DNA of 64,000 bases from SZUA-229 sp964531165 (GTDB lineage: Bacteria; Pseudomonadota; Gammaproteobacteria; SZUA-229), in contig CAZHEA010000001.1 of NCBI GenBank assembly GCA_964531165.1, forward strand, positions 62,001 through 126,000, written 5' to 3'. The position numbers and the translations under genes were made by a program. This document shows, one piece after another, positions 1 to 9,041 of the stretch. Every line of letters starts with the position of its first letter. Within the stretch, counting starts at the first letter, position 1. Below the pieces are notes generated by a model, which ran no database searches, was not told the DNA's origin, and was given only the letters and a program-made list of their open reading frames with translations.

Positions 1-563
1 CTGGCAATTTTACCTGCCAGTGCAACCACCAGTCGACTCATAATCGCAGCCATCTCCGTGTATTCTTTAGTTTTGACCTGTTCTTTAAATGAGAAAATCT
101 GTTCTGATAATTTTTTATTGCCCTTGCCATTTAAAATAACAAAAGCCCCCTTCAAATTACTGTCTCCTCCAAACTGACCTTCAAATGTGCGGATATGCAC
201 CTTTACCTGATAATCAAAGTTTCGATAGGCCGACCAGGGAGAGACATCAATATATCCGGTTTTTAAATTATAGGTAAGCTCATTCGCAATCAACATACTG
301 ACATTATTTGACAGGCCGCCAGCCCAGCGATGAAAATCAGCCAGATTAATTGTATTAGGCCCGGTGCGAGTTACTATTTCCGGGCGATCGATTAAATCCG
401 GCAGGGTAACTTTCCACACACCAATCGTTAATTTATCTGTTGTTTGAATATCCACACTATGTTCTGTACTTAATAAATAAAAATTTGTTTTAGGCGATGT
501 TCCACAGGCCGTAAATAAAACTGTCACCCCAATTAACAATAAACTTTTTAATATTTTCAACAT
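1..563 (-). CDS. pqiC: PqiC-like outer-membrane lipoprotein, partial (3' end off the window)
   Basis: Translation from the ATG at 563 gives about 187 residues open to the window edge. It begins with a short lipoprotein signal ending in a lipobox (LFTAC, Cys20), followed by a beta-rich domain with the TFHRWA-type signature of the PqiC/YmbA (DUF330) family, here as ADFHRWAGGL. PqiC is an outer-membrane-anchored partner of the PqiAB MCE complex, which bridges the periplasm for lipid traffic. The start lies 2 bp after the pqiB stop, so the genes are very likely co-translated. The E. coli protein is about this length, so only a few codons should be missing. The family call rests on context and the lipobox; the domain match is from memory. 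Confidence 0.85.
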   Translation of the reverse strand, partial: MLKILKSLLLIGVTVLFTACGTSPKTNFYLLSTEHSVDIQTTDKLTIGVWKVTLPDLIDRPEIVTRTGPNTINLADFHRWAGGLSNNVSMLIANELTYNLKTGYIDVSPWSAYRNFDYQVKVHIRTFEGQFGGDSNLKGAFVILNGKGNKKLSEQIFSFKEQVKTKEYTEMAAIMSRLVVALAGKIA

Positions 564-565
564 AA

Positions 566-2128
566 TTATTCTACTCTTTTACCTTTTATTAATGCTTCAG
601 GATGACGCTCAAGATACTCGGACATAACCCGAATTGAACGTGCGGCCTTACTCAATTCATTCAGAGTTTCATTAACCTGCACTCCGGTCATGCCTCCCTC
701 TTCGACATTTAATGACTTGATTAAGTCATTCATACTTTCTGTTGCCTCATCGAGATTTTTACCAATATTTTCCATCGGCAAAGCCCCGAGTCGAGCCAGT
801 AATTCATTAATCTGCTTAATCAGGCCGGATACTGTCTCCGGCACGGTAGGAATAATCGCTATATCATTAACGTATCTAACTTCTTCTGCTTTAGCATCTT
901 TAAATACATCAAATACAATCAATGACTGGCCGGTTAATATATTACTTTTTAACTGCGCTCGCACACCCTGGCTCACCATATGCTCAAAAAAACGATACAC
1001 CAGTTTTGTTCTCTCACGTGTACTCAGGTTGGAACTTAAATCATCTGTCGGTAGTCTTTCCGGCTCAATATCTATCATTGCAAATGTTGCAATCTCATTT
1101 TTAACTTTATCTGTTTCTACACCTACTTTTTCAACTGTACCGATACGAATGCCTTTATATTCAACCGGCGCACCTAATGAAAGTCCGCTCACCCCGTTAT
1201 CAAAATACAACTTCATCGGCGCGCCAAAAGTTAATACCTCTTCTATATCAGGCTCTTCAGAACTATGCAGAATAAATATATTATTTTGTTTCGCGGGGAC
1301 AACATTTTGTGGCGCATATTCATTAGTAAAAGCAATTCCGCCAACGACCAGTGAACTAACCGATTCCATATCAAACTCAAAGCCCTTTGAATCCAGCTCT
1401 ATACTGACACCGGATATATTCCAGAAACGGCTGTAGTTTGTTATATATTTATCATGCGGAGATTCAATAAAAATTTCAATTTGAACATCACTATGATCCT
1501 CCATTAATTTATATTTAGTCACACTGCCAACGGTAATGCCGCGATACTTTATTGACGAGCCACGACTGATAGAACCCAGGTTTTTGGATTTTAAAATAAA
1601 TGTCGTGCCGGGATTTCCTAGCTGATAAATTTGAGGCTCTTCCATGCCCTTAAATGCTTTCTGCGGCGCGCCGCCTTCACCGGGATCAATTTCGATAAAT
1701 GCACCGCTTAATAAAGTATCCAGACCACTGACGCCTTCCACGCCAATGCGGGGGCGCACCACCCAGAAACGGGTAGTATCCGTAAGCCGCTCTAGTGATA
1801 CACCGGTTAAGTCCATTATGACCACCACTTCAGATAAATCTTCGGTAAATTTTACTTCTGTTACTTCACCGACTTTTACATTACGTAACTTAACCGGGGT
1901 TTTACCCGCCTCTAATCCTGAAGCGCTCTCAAATGACACTTCAACAAAAACGTTTTCTTCAACTGCACTTTTAAAAACTAACCAGCCACCAATTAATGCC
2001 GCAATTATCGGGATGACCCAAACTGGAGAAAAACCGGTATCTTTTGCGCTGGATCTGGCTCTGGGAACTGATTTTGAAATCGCATCGGGAATATCCGCGG
2101 ATTTTTTTTTCGAGGTATCTTCTGTCAT
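566..2128 (-). CDS. pqiB: PqiB, MCE-domain intermembrane lipid transport protein
   Basis: 520 residues. One N-terminal membrane anchor (about residues 34-50) is followed by three MCE (mammalian cell entry) domains beginning with segments such as SFESASGLEAGKTPVKLRNVKVG, TFILKSKNLGSISRGSSIKYRGI and LYFDNGVSGLSLGAPVEYKG (shown only in part elsewhere), then a helical C-terminal region about 440-515. In E. coli, PqiB hexamers stack MCE rings into a tube spanning the periplasm. Length is close to E. coli PqiB (about 546). It lies 6 bp after the second pqiA-type gene and 2 bp before pqiC, forming one minus-strand operon. Stress regulation is likely in the family, but no operator was identified here. 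Confidence 0.95.
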   Translation of the reverse strand: MTEDTSKKKSADIPDAISKSVPRARSSAKDTGFSPVWVIPIIAALIGGWLVFKSAVEENVFVEVSFESASGLEAGKTPVKLRNVKVGEVTEVKFTEDLSEVVVIMDLTGVSLERLTDTTRFWVVRPRIGVEGVSGLDTLLSGAFIEIDPGEGGAPQKAFKGMEEPQIYQLGNPGTTFILKSKNLGSISRGSSIKYRGITVGSVTKYKLMEDHSDVQIEIFIESPHDKYITNYSRFWNISGVSIELDSKGFEFDMESVSSLVVGGIAFTNEYAPQNVVPAKQNNIFILHSSEEPDIEEVLTFGAPMKLYFDNGVSGLSLGAPVEYKGIRIGTVEKVGVETDKVKNEIATFAMIDIEPERLPTDDLSSNLSTRERTKLVYRFFEHMVSQGVRAQLKSNILTGQSLIVFDVFKDAKAEEVRYVNDIAIIPTVPETVSGLIKQINELLARLGALPMENIGKNLDEATESMNDLIKSLNVEEGGMTGVQVNETLNELSKAARSIRVMSEYLERHPEALIKGKRVE

Positions 2129-2134
2129 TCTATT

Positions 2135-2779
2135 TTATCCGTTTGGTTTATCCGTTTGGTCCCATATAAGCTTCGGGTCAAATGCCATGGCTGAAAACAT
2201 TGTTAAAATCACCATCGATGCAAATGCCATGCCTGCCGGCCCGGGTTCAATAGAACTCAGTTCTCCCATCTGTATTAATGCCGCCAGTAACGCCACCACA
2301 AATACATCCACCATTGACCAGCGGCCCATTATTTCCGCAATTAAATATAGGCGGGTTTTCTGTTTTTGACGATAATTATTTCCACGCTGTACACTAATAA
2401 GCAAATAGGCAATCGCGATAATTTTCAATAACGGTAATAATACACTGGCTGAAAAAATCACCAGAGCAAGCGGCCAGTCACCGTGCGCTAAAAAATAAAG
2501 AATACCACTTAATATCGTATCTGAACTCTGCTGACCTAATGTGCCGGTTATCATAATGGCTTCGGTATTCGCTGGAATATACATAATAAATGCACTGATA
2601 AGAAACGCCCACGCGCGATTGATACTGTCGTGTTTGCGATAATGCACATTGCTATGACAGCGCGGGCATAATGCATCCGGCATATCATCCAGCTGCACCA
2701 CCTGATCACATACATGACAACTTGCCAGCCCCACATCTCTGGCCTGAATAATATTATCCTGAGCAATATTACGTCTCAC
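2135..2779 (-). CDS. pqiA: PqiA-type membrane protein, C-terminal-half equivalent
   Basis: 214 residues. A zinc-ribbon-like start (CHVC at 21-24 and CPRC about 17 residues later) precedes four predicted membrane helices and the PqiA signature GRWSMVDVF. E. coli PqiA (about 417 residues) contains two such zinc-ribbon plus four-helix units in one chain. Here each is a separate protein: this one matches the second unit. Its start overlaps the stop of the upstream unit by 4 bp (ATGA type), indicating translational coupling. PqiA is the inner-membrane partner of PqiB. Separate PqiA-like proteins of about 200 residues are known in other proteobacteria, so this is probably a natural split and not a nonsense mutation. 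Confidence 0.9.
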   Translation of the reverse strand: MRRNIAQDNIIQARDVGLASCHVCDQVVQLDDMPDALCPRCHSNVHYRKHDSINRAWAFLISAFIMYIPANTEAIMITGTLGQQSSDTILSGILYFLAHGDWPLALVIFSASVLLPLLKIIAIAYLLISVQRGNNYRQKQKTRLYLIAEIMGRWSMVDVFVVALLAALIQMGELSSIEPGPAGMAFASMVILTMFSAMAFDPKLIWDQTDKPNG

Positions 2780-3405
2780 TGCCCATCGCCATCATGAATA
2801 TCATCAAGACGATCCCACAATATATGCATCTCAATCGATGAAACCGCCGCTGCATAGCTTAGCACCAATGCCACAAACGCACTAAATCCCAGCCCTAATA
2901 CCACCTCCGCTAATGATATCAGTTTAACCAGTGCCACCAGTATGGCCAGTAAAAACACATCCATCATTCCCCAGGGCAATAGCCGGCTGACCCAGACTAA
3001 TAGTATGCGGGTAAAGGGCCAGCGCCGTTTAAGGTGAATTGAAAACAGAATATACAATAATGAAAACACACAGAATGCCGGTAAAATCACACTGGTAAAC
3101 CACACGACTAAAGCCAGCTCTGGGTTGCCTAAATCATAAAAAATAAGCGCCGACTCGGTGAGGGTAGTGTGACGTTCAATACCGGCAATACTTAGCCACA
3201 TGACAGGATAAATATTTGCAACCACCAGCAATATCGCACAGGCAAATAATAACGCCAGCGGTTTTTCAATCGCCGAACGCGGATTTTTAAATAATCGCTC
3301 ACCACAGCAAGCACACAAGGCAACATTTCCCAGTGGTATTCGTGCAACATTTTGCAGCGCGTCACATTCGTGACAGGCCATTAGTCGATGATTTTTTTCA
3401 GTCAC
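2776..3405 (-). CDS. pqiA: PqiA-type membrane protein, N-terminal-half equivalent
   Basis: 209 residues. It opens with two CxxC pairs (CHEC at 11-14 and CACC about 17 residues on), then four predicted membrane helices and a GMMDVFLL segment equivalent to the WSMVDVF signature of PqiA. It is the first gene of the pqi operon and overlaps the following half by 4 bp. Together the two proteins should form the inner-membrane component that feeds or receives lipid from the PqiB tube. The 180-bp gap to divergent trmL must hold the operon promoter. The half-protein organisation is the only oddity; both halves keep their metal-binding cysteines. Confidence 0.9.
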   Translation of the reverse strand: MTEKNHRLMACHECDALQNVARIPLGNVALCACCGERLFKNPRSAIEKPLALLFACAILLVVANIYPVMWLSIAGIERHTTLTESALIFYDLGNPELALVVWFTSVILPAFCVFSLLYILFSIHLKRRWPFTRILLVWVSRLLPWGMMDVFLLAILVALVKLISLAEVVLGLGFSAFVALVLSYAAAVSSIEMHILWDRLDDIHDGDGQ

Positions 3406-3521
3406 TGTCTTAACCGGGTTAAATCTAATTAATATATTATTCTTAAAATCATTATTTATATTATGATTATATAGATTAATACGCTTTGTTTCTGTATTTC
3501 ATCCATTGATTTTGCATAAAG

Positions 3522-3551
3522 TTTCAATCCGGGATGTTTATTTGCCATAAT
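3522..3551 (+). promoter_or_regulatory. possible sigma70 promoter of trmL
   Basis: TTTCAA at 3522-3527 and CATAAT at 3546-3551 are separated by 18 bp, ending 34 bp before the trmL ATG. The match is moderate and only inferred by eye. Confidence 0.35.
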
Positions 3552-3585
3552 AGACACACACTAAAAACCGAAGATCACACCCAGT

Positions 3586-4050
3586 ATGTTTCATATCGCT
3601 TTATACGAACCGCGCATTGCCCCCAATACCGGTAATATCATTAGACTCATTGCTAATAACGGCTGTCACCTGCATCTGATCGAACCGCTGGGATTTGATC
3701 TGCAAGAAAAAAAACTACGACGCGCCGGGCTCGATTACACCGACCTTAACCATGTCACCCTCCACCCAAACTATTCCAGTTTTTTAAACGCGATGTCTGA
3801 ACGACGCATTCTTGCCTGCACCACAAAAGGTAGCCGCCCCCATGATCAGATGCATTATCAGCAAGGTGATGTGTTACTGTTCGGCTCAGAGACTGCAGGA
3901 TTACCGGCGACGGTTATGAATAGTATTGCCAGTGAACACCGGCTTCGAATTCCGATGCAGCCGAATAGTCGCAGTCTCAACCTGTCTAATGCGGTTGCAA
4001 TTGTCAGCTATGAAGCCTGGAGACAACTTGACTTTAAAGGCGGGGTCTAA
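3586..4050 (+). CDS. trmL: tRNA (cytidine/uridine-34 2'-O)-methyltransferase TrmL
   Basis: 154 residues, the usual length of TrmL (YibK). The SPOUT fold motifs are all visible: NTGNIIRL near residue 15, LLFGSETAGLP about 98-108, and the C-terminal knot IPMQP-SRSLNLSNAVAI. TrmL transfers a methyl group from S-adenosylmethionine to the ribose 2'-OH of the wobble nucleotide (34) in two leucine tRNAs. It stands alone, divergent from the pqi operon, and is followed by a 229-bp gap before the pilus-type operon in which no gene was seen. Assignment is firm from the motifs. Confidence 0.96.
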   Translation: MFHIALYEPRIAPNTGNIIRLIANNGCHLHLIEPLGFDLQEKKLRRAGLDYTDLNHVTLHPNYSSFLNAMSERRILACTTKGSRPHDQMHYQQGDVLLFGSETAGLPATVMNSIASEHRLRIPMQPNSRSLNLSNAVAIVSYEAWRQLDFKGGV

Positions 4051-4279
4051 CGATTAATATATTTCACGCATATCAATAAACCCTCCCTTACACATCTATC
4101 AATACACAAAACATTACCTTCCATCCAAAAAAATCTTTTCCCGCAAAATACTTCTAGACAATTAACAAAAGTCGCCTCCATAATATTTTATACAAAAATA
4201 ATAGTGGTTTAACTTAAAACCCGATACAACATAAGCCAGATTTTTCTAAAACGTTTGACAAGGAAGTCTTAACAACCCC

Positions 4280-5989
4280 ATGAATTTTTTGCGATTCATT
4301 AAACCGGTTTTAGTCAGCTTTTATCTGCTGCTGATTATATCAGTCACATCATGCGGCCCGACACGGCCACCTGAATTCTCTGCAGGGCATATCAATTCAG
4401 TGACCATAGAGGATAAAAACATTCCTGCTACGGTTATACAAACAACATTATTACCTCCGCCATCGAATCTTTCACAATTGCAAACCTATACGGTTATTGT
4501 TAACCATGTTGCCACCAGAGAACTACTATTTTCCATAGCACGCGATGCAAAAATTAATCTCGACATACATGATGACATAACCGGCACCATCACCCTCAAT
4601 GCCATTGACCAGACATTACCGCAGATACTGGAACGCATATCACAACAAACTGATATTCGGTACAACATAAAAAATCAAACATTAAGAGTACAAGCCGATA
4701 AACCTTATCTTGAAACCTATATTGTTGATTATGTAAATATTTCACGGGAATCAAAAGGTATTATCCGTGTCGCGACTAATATCGGTTCAACCGGTCAGGG
4801 CAGTATCGGCAACTCTAATACTAACGGCGGCTCTGCTAACAATAACGAAAACAACAGCTCACTAACCGAAGTACACTTAACTTCTGATAATAAATTTTGG
4901 GAAACGTTAACGCAAAACATTAAAGAAATGCTGGGCAGGTCAAACAATAGCAATGATAAGTCTAATGCTCAAACTTCCAATAAGAAAGCCATTAGCCATA
5001 AAGTTATTGTTAACCGTGAAGCCGGACTAATTATGGTCCGTGCCACCTACAAACAGCATAGGCAGGTTCAAAAATTTATTGATCAGGTGCTGAACATTTC
5101 CAAACGCCAGGTAATGATAGAAGCCACCATTGCTGAAATAAAACTCAGCGATCATTATCAGGCGGGTGTTGACTGGTCTGTTGTTGCAAAAGATCCGAAA
5201 GCCGGCGTTAATATTCTGACGGATATGACCGCCAGTAATTTATCCCAGTCACCTTTTTCATCTTTTACCTTAAATGGTCAGGTCAGTGGCAACCAGGTCA
5301 GCATGACATTAAAAGCGCTTGAACAGTTCGGTGATGTACAGGTGTTATCCAGCCCTAAAATCATGGCGATTAATAATCAGCCGGCTATTTTAAAAGTTGT
5401 CGATAATATCGTGTATTTTGAAATGGATGTTAAAACATCATTATCACAGGTGACGTCATTGACTACATTTGAAACCCAAATTAAAACCGTACCCGTCGGT
5501 TTTGTAATGTCTGTAACTCCCTATATAAACGCACATAAAACAGTCACCCTGAATATTCGACCCACCATTTCCCGGGTTATCGATTCAGTTCAGGATCCGA
5601 ATCCTGCCTTTAAAGATGCGGATGTTATTTCTGAAGTTCCGGTTATTCAGATAAGAGAGATTGAATCGATACTCACCATTAACAATGGCGATACGGCGGT
5701 AATTGGCGGATTGATGCAGGACACTGTTAATGATCGGAGTCAGGGAATTCCGCTGTTATCATCCATACCCATTATCGGCAGTCTATTTCGATATGATAAT
5801 GACATACGTGAGAAATCAGAACTTATTATTTTTATTCGCCCCATTGTCATTCAACATGCCAGCTTAACTGGAGACTTAATTGAATATAAAAAATATTTAC
5901 CGAAGACGCCTAAATCTGCAACCAAAAATAGCTTAAAAATACATTATCAGAATATTCCTGATTCTTCAGCACAAACACATAAACCTTAA
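4280..5989 (+). CDS. mshL: MshL-type secretin lipoprotein
   Basis: 569 residues. The signal peptide ends in a lipobox (SVTSC, Cys25), so it is probably lipidated. Residues about 75-160 form a secretin N-domain; a Ser/Asn/Gly-rich linker follows (about 165-240); the C-terminal half is the secretin pore, with KAVIGGLMQD-type and IPLLSSIPIIGSLF motifs near the end. This is the outer-membrane gate of an MSHA-type (type IV pilus-like) machine. It is the first gene of a nine-gene run in which all joints are 17 bp or less or overlap. MshL of Vibrio is about this length. Whether the gate passes a pilus or secreted substrate cannot be told. Confidence 0.9.
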   Translation: MNFLRFIKPVLVSFYLLLIISVTSCGPTRPPEFSAGHINSVTIEDKNIPATVIQTTLLPPPSNLSQLQTYTVIVNHVATRELLFSIARDAKINLDIHDDITGTITLNAIDQTLPQILERISQQTDIRYNIKNQTLRVQADKPYLETYIVDYVNISRESKGIIRVATNIGSTGQGSIGNSNTNGGSANNNENNSSLTEVHLTSDNKFWETLTQNIKEMLGRSNNSNDKSNAQTSNKKAISHKVIVNREAGLIMVRATYKQHRQVQKFIDQVLNISKRQVMIEATIAEIKLSDHYQAGVDWSVVAKDPKAGVNILTDMTASNLSQSPFSSFTLNGQVSGNQVSMTLKALEQFGDVQVLSSPKIMAINNQPAILKVVDNIVYFEMDVKTSLSQVTSLTTFETQIKTVPVGFVMSVTPYINAHKTVTLNIRPTISRVIDSVQDPNPAFKDADVISEVPVIQIREIESILTINNGDTAVIGGLMQDTVNDRSQGIPLLSSIPIIGSLFRYDNDIREKSELIIFIRPIVIQHASLTGDLIEYKKYLPKTPKSATKNSLKIHYQNIPDSSAQTHKP

Positions 5990-6006
5990 CCGGTGGTACT
6001 ACTCTA

Positions 6007-7326
6007 ATGAGCCTGCTACTTGATACCTTAAAATTATCAGATGCTAGCATTGATTCAGCTAGCGCTAAACCCGCCACTATTGCACCACAAAAAAAATATG
6101 ACTCCGGAGCTGATCTCAATTTAGATTTACAGCCTGTAGATACCGATGCTATTAGTCTAACTCAGACTGGCTTACTAAACAAAAAATCTACATTTGATGC
6201 AGATACAATATCAAATTCTTCAATTAATTCTAATACTGATGATTTATCTGGAAATGCTGAAAATACAACAAATTTAAATTCACTTATATCCCGGGTTAAT
6301 TCACATAGGCATAGACAAAAACGAATTGCTCGATTGGCTATCAGTTTTATTTTACTATTCATATTGTCAACCACTGCGGCATACCTTTTTATTGAATCGA
6401 CATTGAGCCGACAAACATTATTTATTTTTCCTGTTGAAAATATTCCGAATTCTGTACTACATGATTCTCAAGTTACTACCGATAATTTTAATTTAGCCAA
6501 AATAATTATACCCTTATCCAGTCAGGCACTAACAGCTGACCATTCAGATAGCTTACCGACTGAAGCGCCATTAATGGGCACTACAAACAAAACCGACCCG
6601 ATTGATAAATCAATTAAAAACATAATGACCAAAAATCAACCTCCAGCCATACCACTGACAAAAGGTCTCACCAAAAAGTCACCAGCAGAGGCCTTTATTT
6701 CGAGCCCAAAAAAACCTGATATTCATATTACTTATAAAACCATATCAGACCCTGTACATTTATTACTAAGTCGTGCATACACCTTTTTTCAAGCGGGCAA
6801 ATATTTTCGTTCACAAAAATTATATCAACAGGTTATATCCTCAGAGCCTAAAAATAGAAATGCACTTCTCGGCATTGCTGCTATTGCAATAAAAAACCAG
6901 AACTTTGAGCTGGCTCAGCAGAAATATATATTTTTACTGCAACTTAACCCTAAAGATAGTTTAGCCATTTCCGGACTTAACAGCATTCAAAACAACAATC
7001 ATTCGCAGTCCACTGAATCACAACTAAAATTTATGCTCAAACATCAACCTGATGCAGCGCATCTGCATTTTTCTCTGGGATCACTGTATGCATATAGACA
7101 TAAATGGCAAGCGGCACAATCTGCCTTCTTTAATGCTTGGTCTTTTGATAATACCAATGCAGATTATTGCTACAATCTGGCGGTTAGTCTCGATCATTTA
7201 AAACAGCATCGACAAGCCGTCAAATTCTACCGACTCAGCCTGACACTCACTCAAAGCATCGCCGCAAACTTTTCATTCTCTGATACTCAACAACGTATTA
7301 TGACTTTGCAGGAACGACTGAAATGA
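6007..7326 (+). CDS. MshN-like TPR protein of the pilus machine
   Basis: 439 residues. The N-terminus MSLLLDTLKLSD resembles MshN-type proteins. A cytoplasmic low-complexity segment is followed by a single membrane helix at about 110-130, a Ser/Thr/Lys-rich linker to about 245, and tetratricopeptide repeats to the C-terminus (for example YRLSLTL and LYQQVISSEPKN). Such bitopic TPR proteins link secretin to inner membrane in MSHA-type systems. It lies 17 bp after the secretin gene and overlaps the ATPase gene by 4 bp. The AAA ATPase MshM, normally beside mshL and mshN, is absent. Name by position and architecture only; sequence of the linker is not conserved enough to judge. Confidence 0.7.
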   Translation: MSLLLDTLKLSDASIDSASAKPATIAPQKKYDSGADLNLDLQPVDTDAISLTQTGLLNKKSTFDADTISNSSINSNTDDLSGNAENTTNLNSLISRVNSHRHRQKRIARLAISFILLFILSTTAAYLFIESTLSRQTLFIFPVENIPNSVLHDSQVTTDNFNLAKIIIPLSSQALTADHSDSLPTEAPLMGTTNKTDPIDKSIKNIMTKNQPPAIPLTKGLTKKSPAEAFISSPKKPDIHITYKTISDPVHLLLSRAYTFFQAGKYFRSQKLYQQVISSEPKNRNALLGIAAIAIKNQNFELAQQKYIFLLQLNPKDSLAISGLNSIQNNNHSQSTESQLKFMLKHQPDAAHLHFSLGSLYAYRHKWQAAQSAFFNAWSFDNTNADYCYNLAVSLDHLKQHRQAVKFYRLSLTLTQSIAANFSFSDTQQRIMTLQERLK

Positions 7327-9038
7327 CATTGCAAACTCAAAAATTACGCCTTGGTGAACAACTGATTCAGCGGGGTCTTATCAGCAAAGACCAATTACAC
7401 ATCGCCTTAAAAGAACAGTTAAAGCACTCACGGCCGCTGGGACAGTCACTGGTCTCCCTGAATTTTATCAGCGAGACTAAATTACATGATGCACTAGGCA
7501 ATATACTCGGTAAAGAAAGTATCGACCTGACAAAGGTTGTACCGCAGATGGAAGCACTTGCACTTATTCCCAAATCACTTTCTATCCAATTCAATATTAT
7601 TCCTGTCAGCCTTAATGACACTGAAAATCGTCTTAGTATTGCCATCGCTGATATTTATAATTTACGCGTACTCGACCAGCTGCACACGCATACCGGCAAA
7701 CACATCAAATTACTGCCTTTACTTTGCGGAGCAAGTGAAATCAGCCATGCTATTGATCAGTTCTATGGGGTTGAGCTATCGATTGATGGCATCTTATATG
7801 AAATGGAAAATGGCAAAATCGAAATCAGTGATCATGATTACAGCCATTTGAATGCACAACAGCAAACCTACCGTCAGCCTCTGGTTCGTCTTGTAGATGC
7901 CATTTTATCTGATGCAGTAAAGCGTGGTGCATCTGACATTCACCTCGAACCTGAAAGTGCTTTCCTACGAATACGTTTTCGAATTGATGGTGTTCTGCAA
8001 CAGGTTCGCTGTCTTCACATTGACTACTGGCTGGCCATCGTGGTTCGCCTGAAGGTTATGTCCAATATGAATATTGCAGAGACACGAGCACCACAGGACG
8101 GTCGAATTAATTTAAATATTCGCGGCCATCAGATCGATTTTAGAATGTCCTCACAGCCGACCACACATGGTGAAAATATCGTACTACGCGTACTTGACCG
8201 TAATAAAGGTATCGTAGCCGTTGATAAGCTCGGCCTGGAGGATGATGCTCTTTCAATGCTCAAACTAATGATGGCCAGACCCTCAGGACTCATCCTGATC
8301 AGCGGTCCGACAGGCAGCGGAAAAACCACAACACTCTATTCCATGCTCGACTTTTTACGCTCTGTCAAAGTCAATATTATGACCCTCGAAGACCCGGTAG
8401 AGTACCCAATGGAGATGATTCGTCAAACTTCAATTAATGAAGTCATCCGCATGGACTTTGCCAATGGCATTCGTTCACTCATGCGCCAGGATCCGGATAT
8501 TATTCTTATCGGTGAAATACGCGATAAAGACACTGCTGAAATGGCCATACGCGCTGCAATGACAGGGCACCAGGTATACTCAACCGTACACACCAATTCC
8601 GCTATAGGCACACTTCCACGTCTTGCGGATCTGGGAATTAAACCTGAAATTATTGCCGGTAATATTATTGGTGTTATCAGCCAGCGCCTGATTCGCAAAC
8701 TCTGCCGGCATTGTAAAACAGCTCATAATGCACTTACTTCAGAAAAAATACTACTCGGTATCAACTCATCCGAATCAATTCAAATATTTAATGCTCGAGG
8801 TTGTGATCAATGTGAATATACCGGTTATAAAGGCCGGTTTGCGATTTTAGAAATTTTAAAAATTACGGCTGAACTTGATGAAATGATTGCTCAGCATGCC
8901 ACTATCGGCAAGTTTAAAAAACATCTGCAAGATAATAATTTTAAAACCCTTAACGATGATGCTATTCGCAACGTCAGAAATGGCATCACCAGTATCGACG
9001 AAATCAGTCGCGTCATTGATCTAACAGAGCAACTGTAA
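7323..9038 (+). CDS. mshE: MshE-type pilus assembly ATPase with c-di-GMP-binding MshEN domain
   Basis: 571 residues, GspE/PilB family hexameric ATPase that powers pilus or pseudopilus extension. Walker A is GPTGSGKTT at 328-336, Walker B with the catalytic Glu398 in LIGEIRD, and a zinc-type tetracysteine at Cys461, 464, 494 and 497. The N-terminus holds both MshEN motifs: RLGEQLIQRGLI starting at Arg9 with L..AL..Q following, and a second copy PLGQSLV...I....L..AL about 30 residues on. MshEN is an established cyclic di-GMP-binding module, so activity is probably second-messenger controlled. The gene overlaps the preceding TPR gene by 4 bp and the platform gene follows after 3 bp. Confidence 0.92.
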   Translation: MTLQTQKLRLGEQLIQRGLISKDQLHIALKEQLKHSRPLGQSLVSLNFISETKLHDALGNILGKESIDLTKVVPQMEALALIPKSLSIQFNIIPVSLNDTENRLSIAIADIYNLRVLDQLHTHTGKHIKLLPLLCGASEISHAIDQFYGVELSIDGILYEMENGKIEISDHDYSHLNAQQQTYRQPLVRLVDAILSDAVKRGASDIHLEPESAFLRIRFRIDGVLQQVRCLHIDYWLAIVVRLKVMSNMNIAETRAPQDGRINLNIRGHQIDFRMSSQPTTHGENIVLRVLDRNKGIVAVDKLGLEDDALSMLKLMMARPSGLILISGPTGSGKTTTLYSMLDFLRSVKVNIMTLEDPVEYPMEMIRQTSINEVIRMDFANGIRSLMRQDPDIILIGEIRDKDTAEMAIRAAMTGHQVYSTVHTNSAIGTLPRLADLGIKPEIIAGNIIGVISQRLIRKLCRHCKTAHNALTSEKILLGINSSESIQIFNARGCDQCEYTGYKGRFAILEILKITAELDEMIAQHATIGKFKKHLQDNNFKTLNDDAIRNVRNGITSIDEISRVIDLTEQL

Positions 9039-9041
9039 ATC

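Noticed and set aside
690..1436. Long open frame on the plus strand opposite pqiB
   Set aside because: It is the antisense shadow of a well-supported MCE gene, with no start signal and no recognisable family.
4255..4260. TTGACA just before mshL as its -35 box
   Set aside because: It lies 20 bp before the start codon, leaving no room for a -10 and transcript start.
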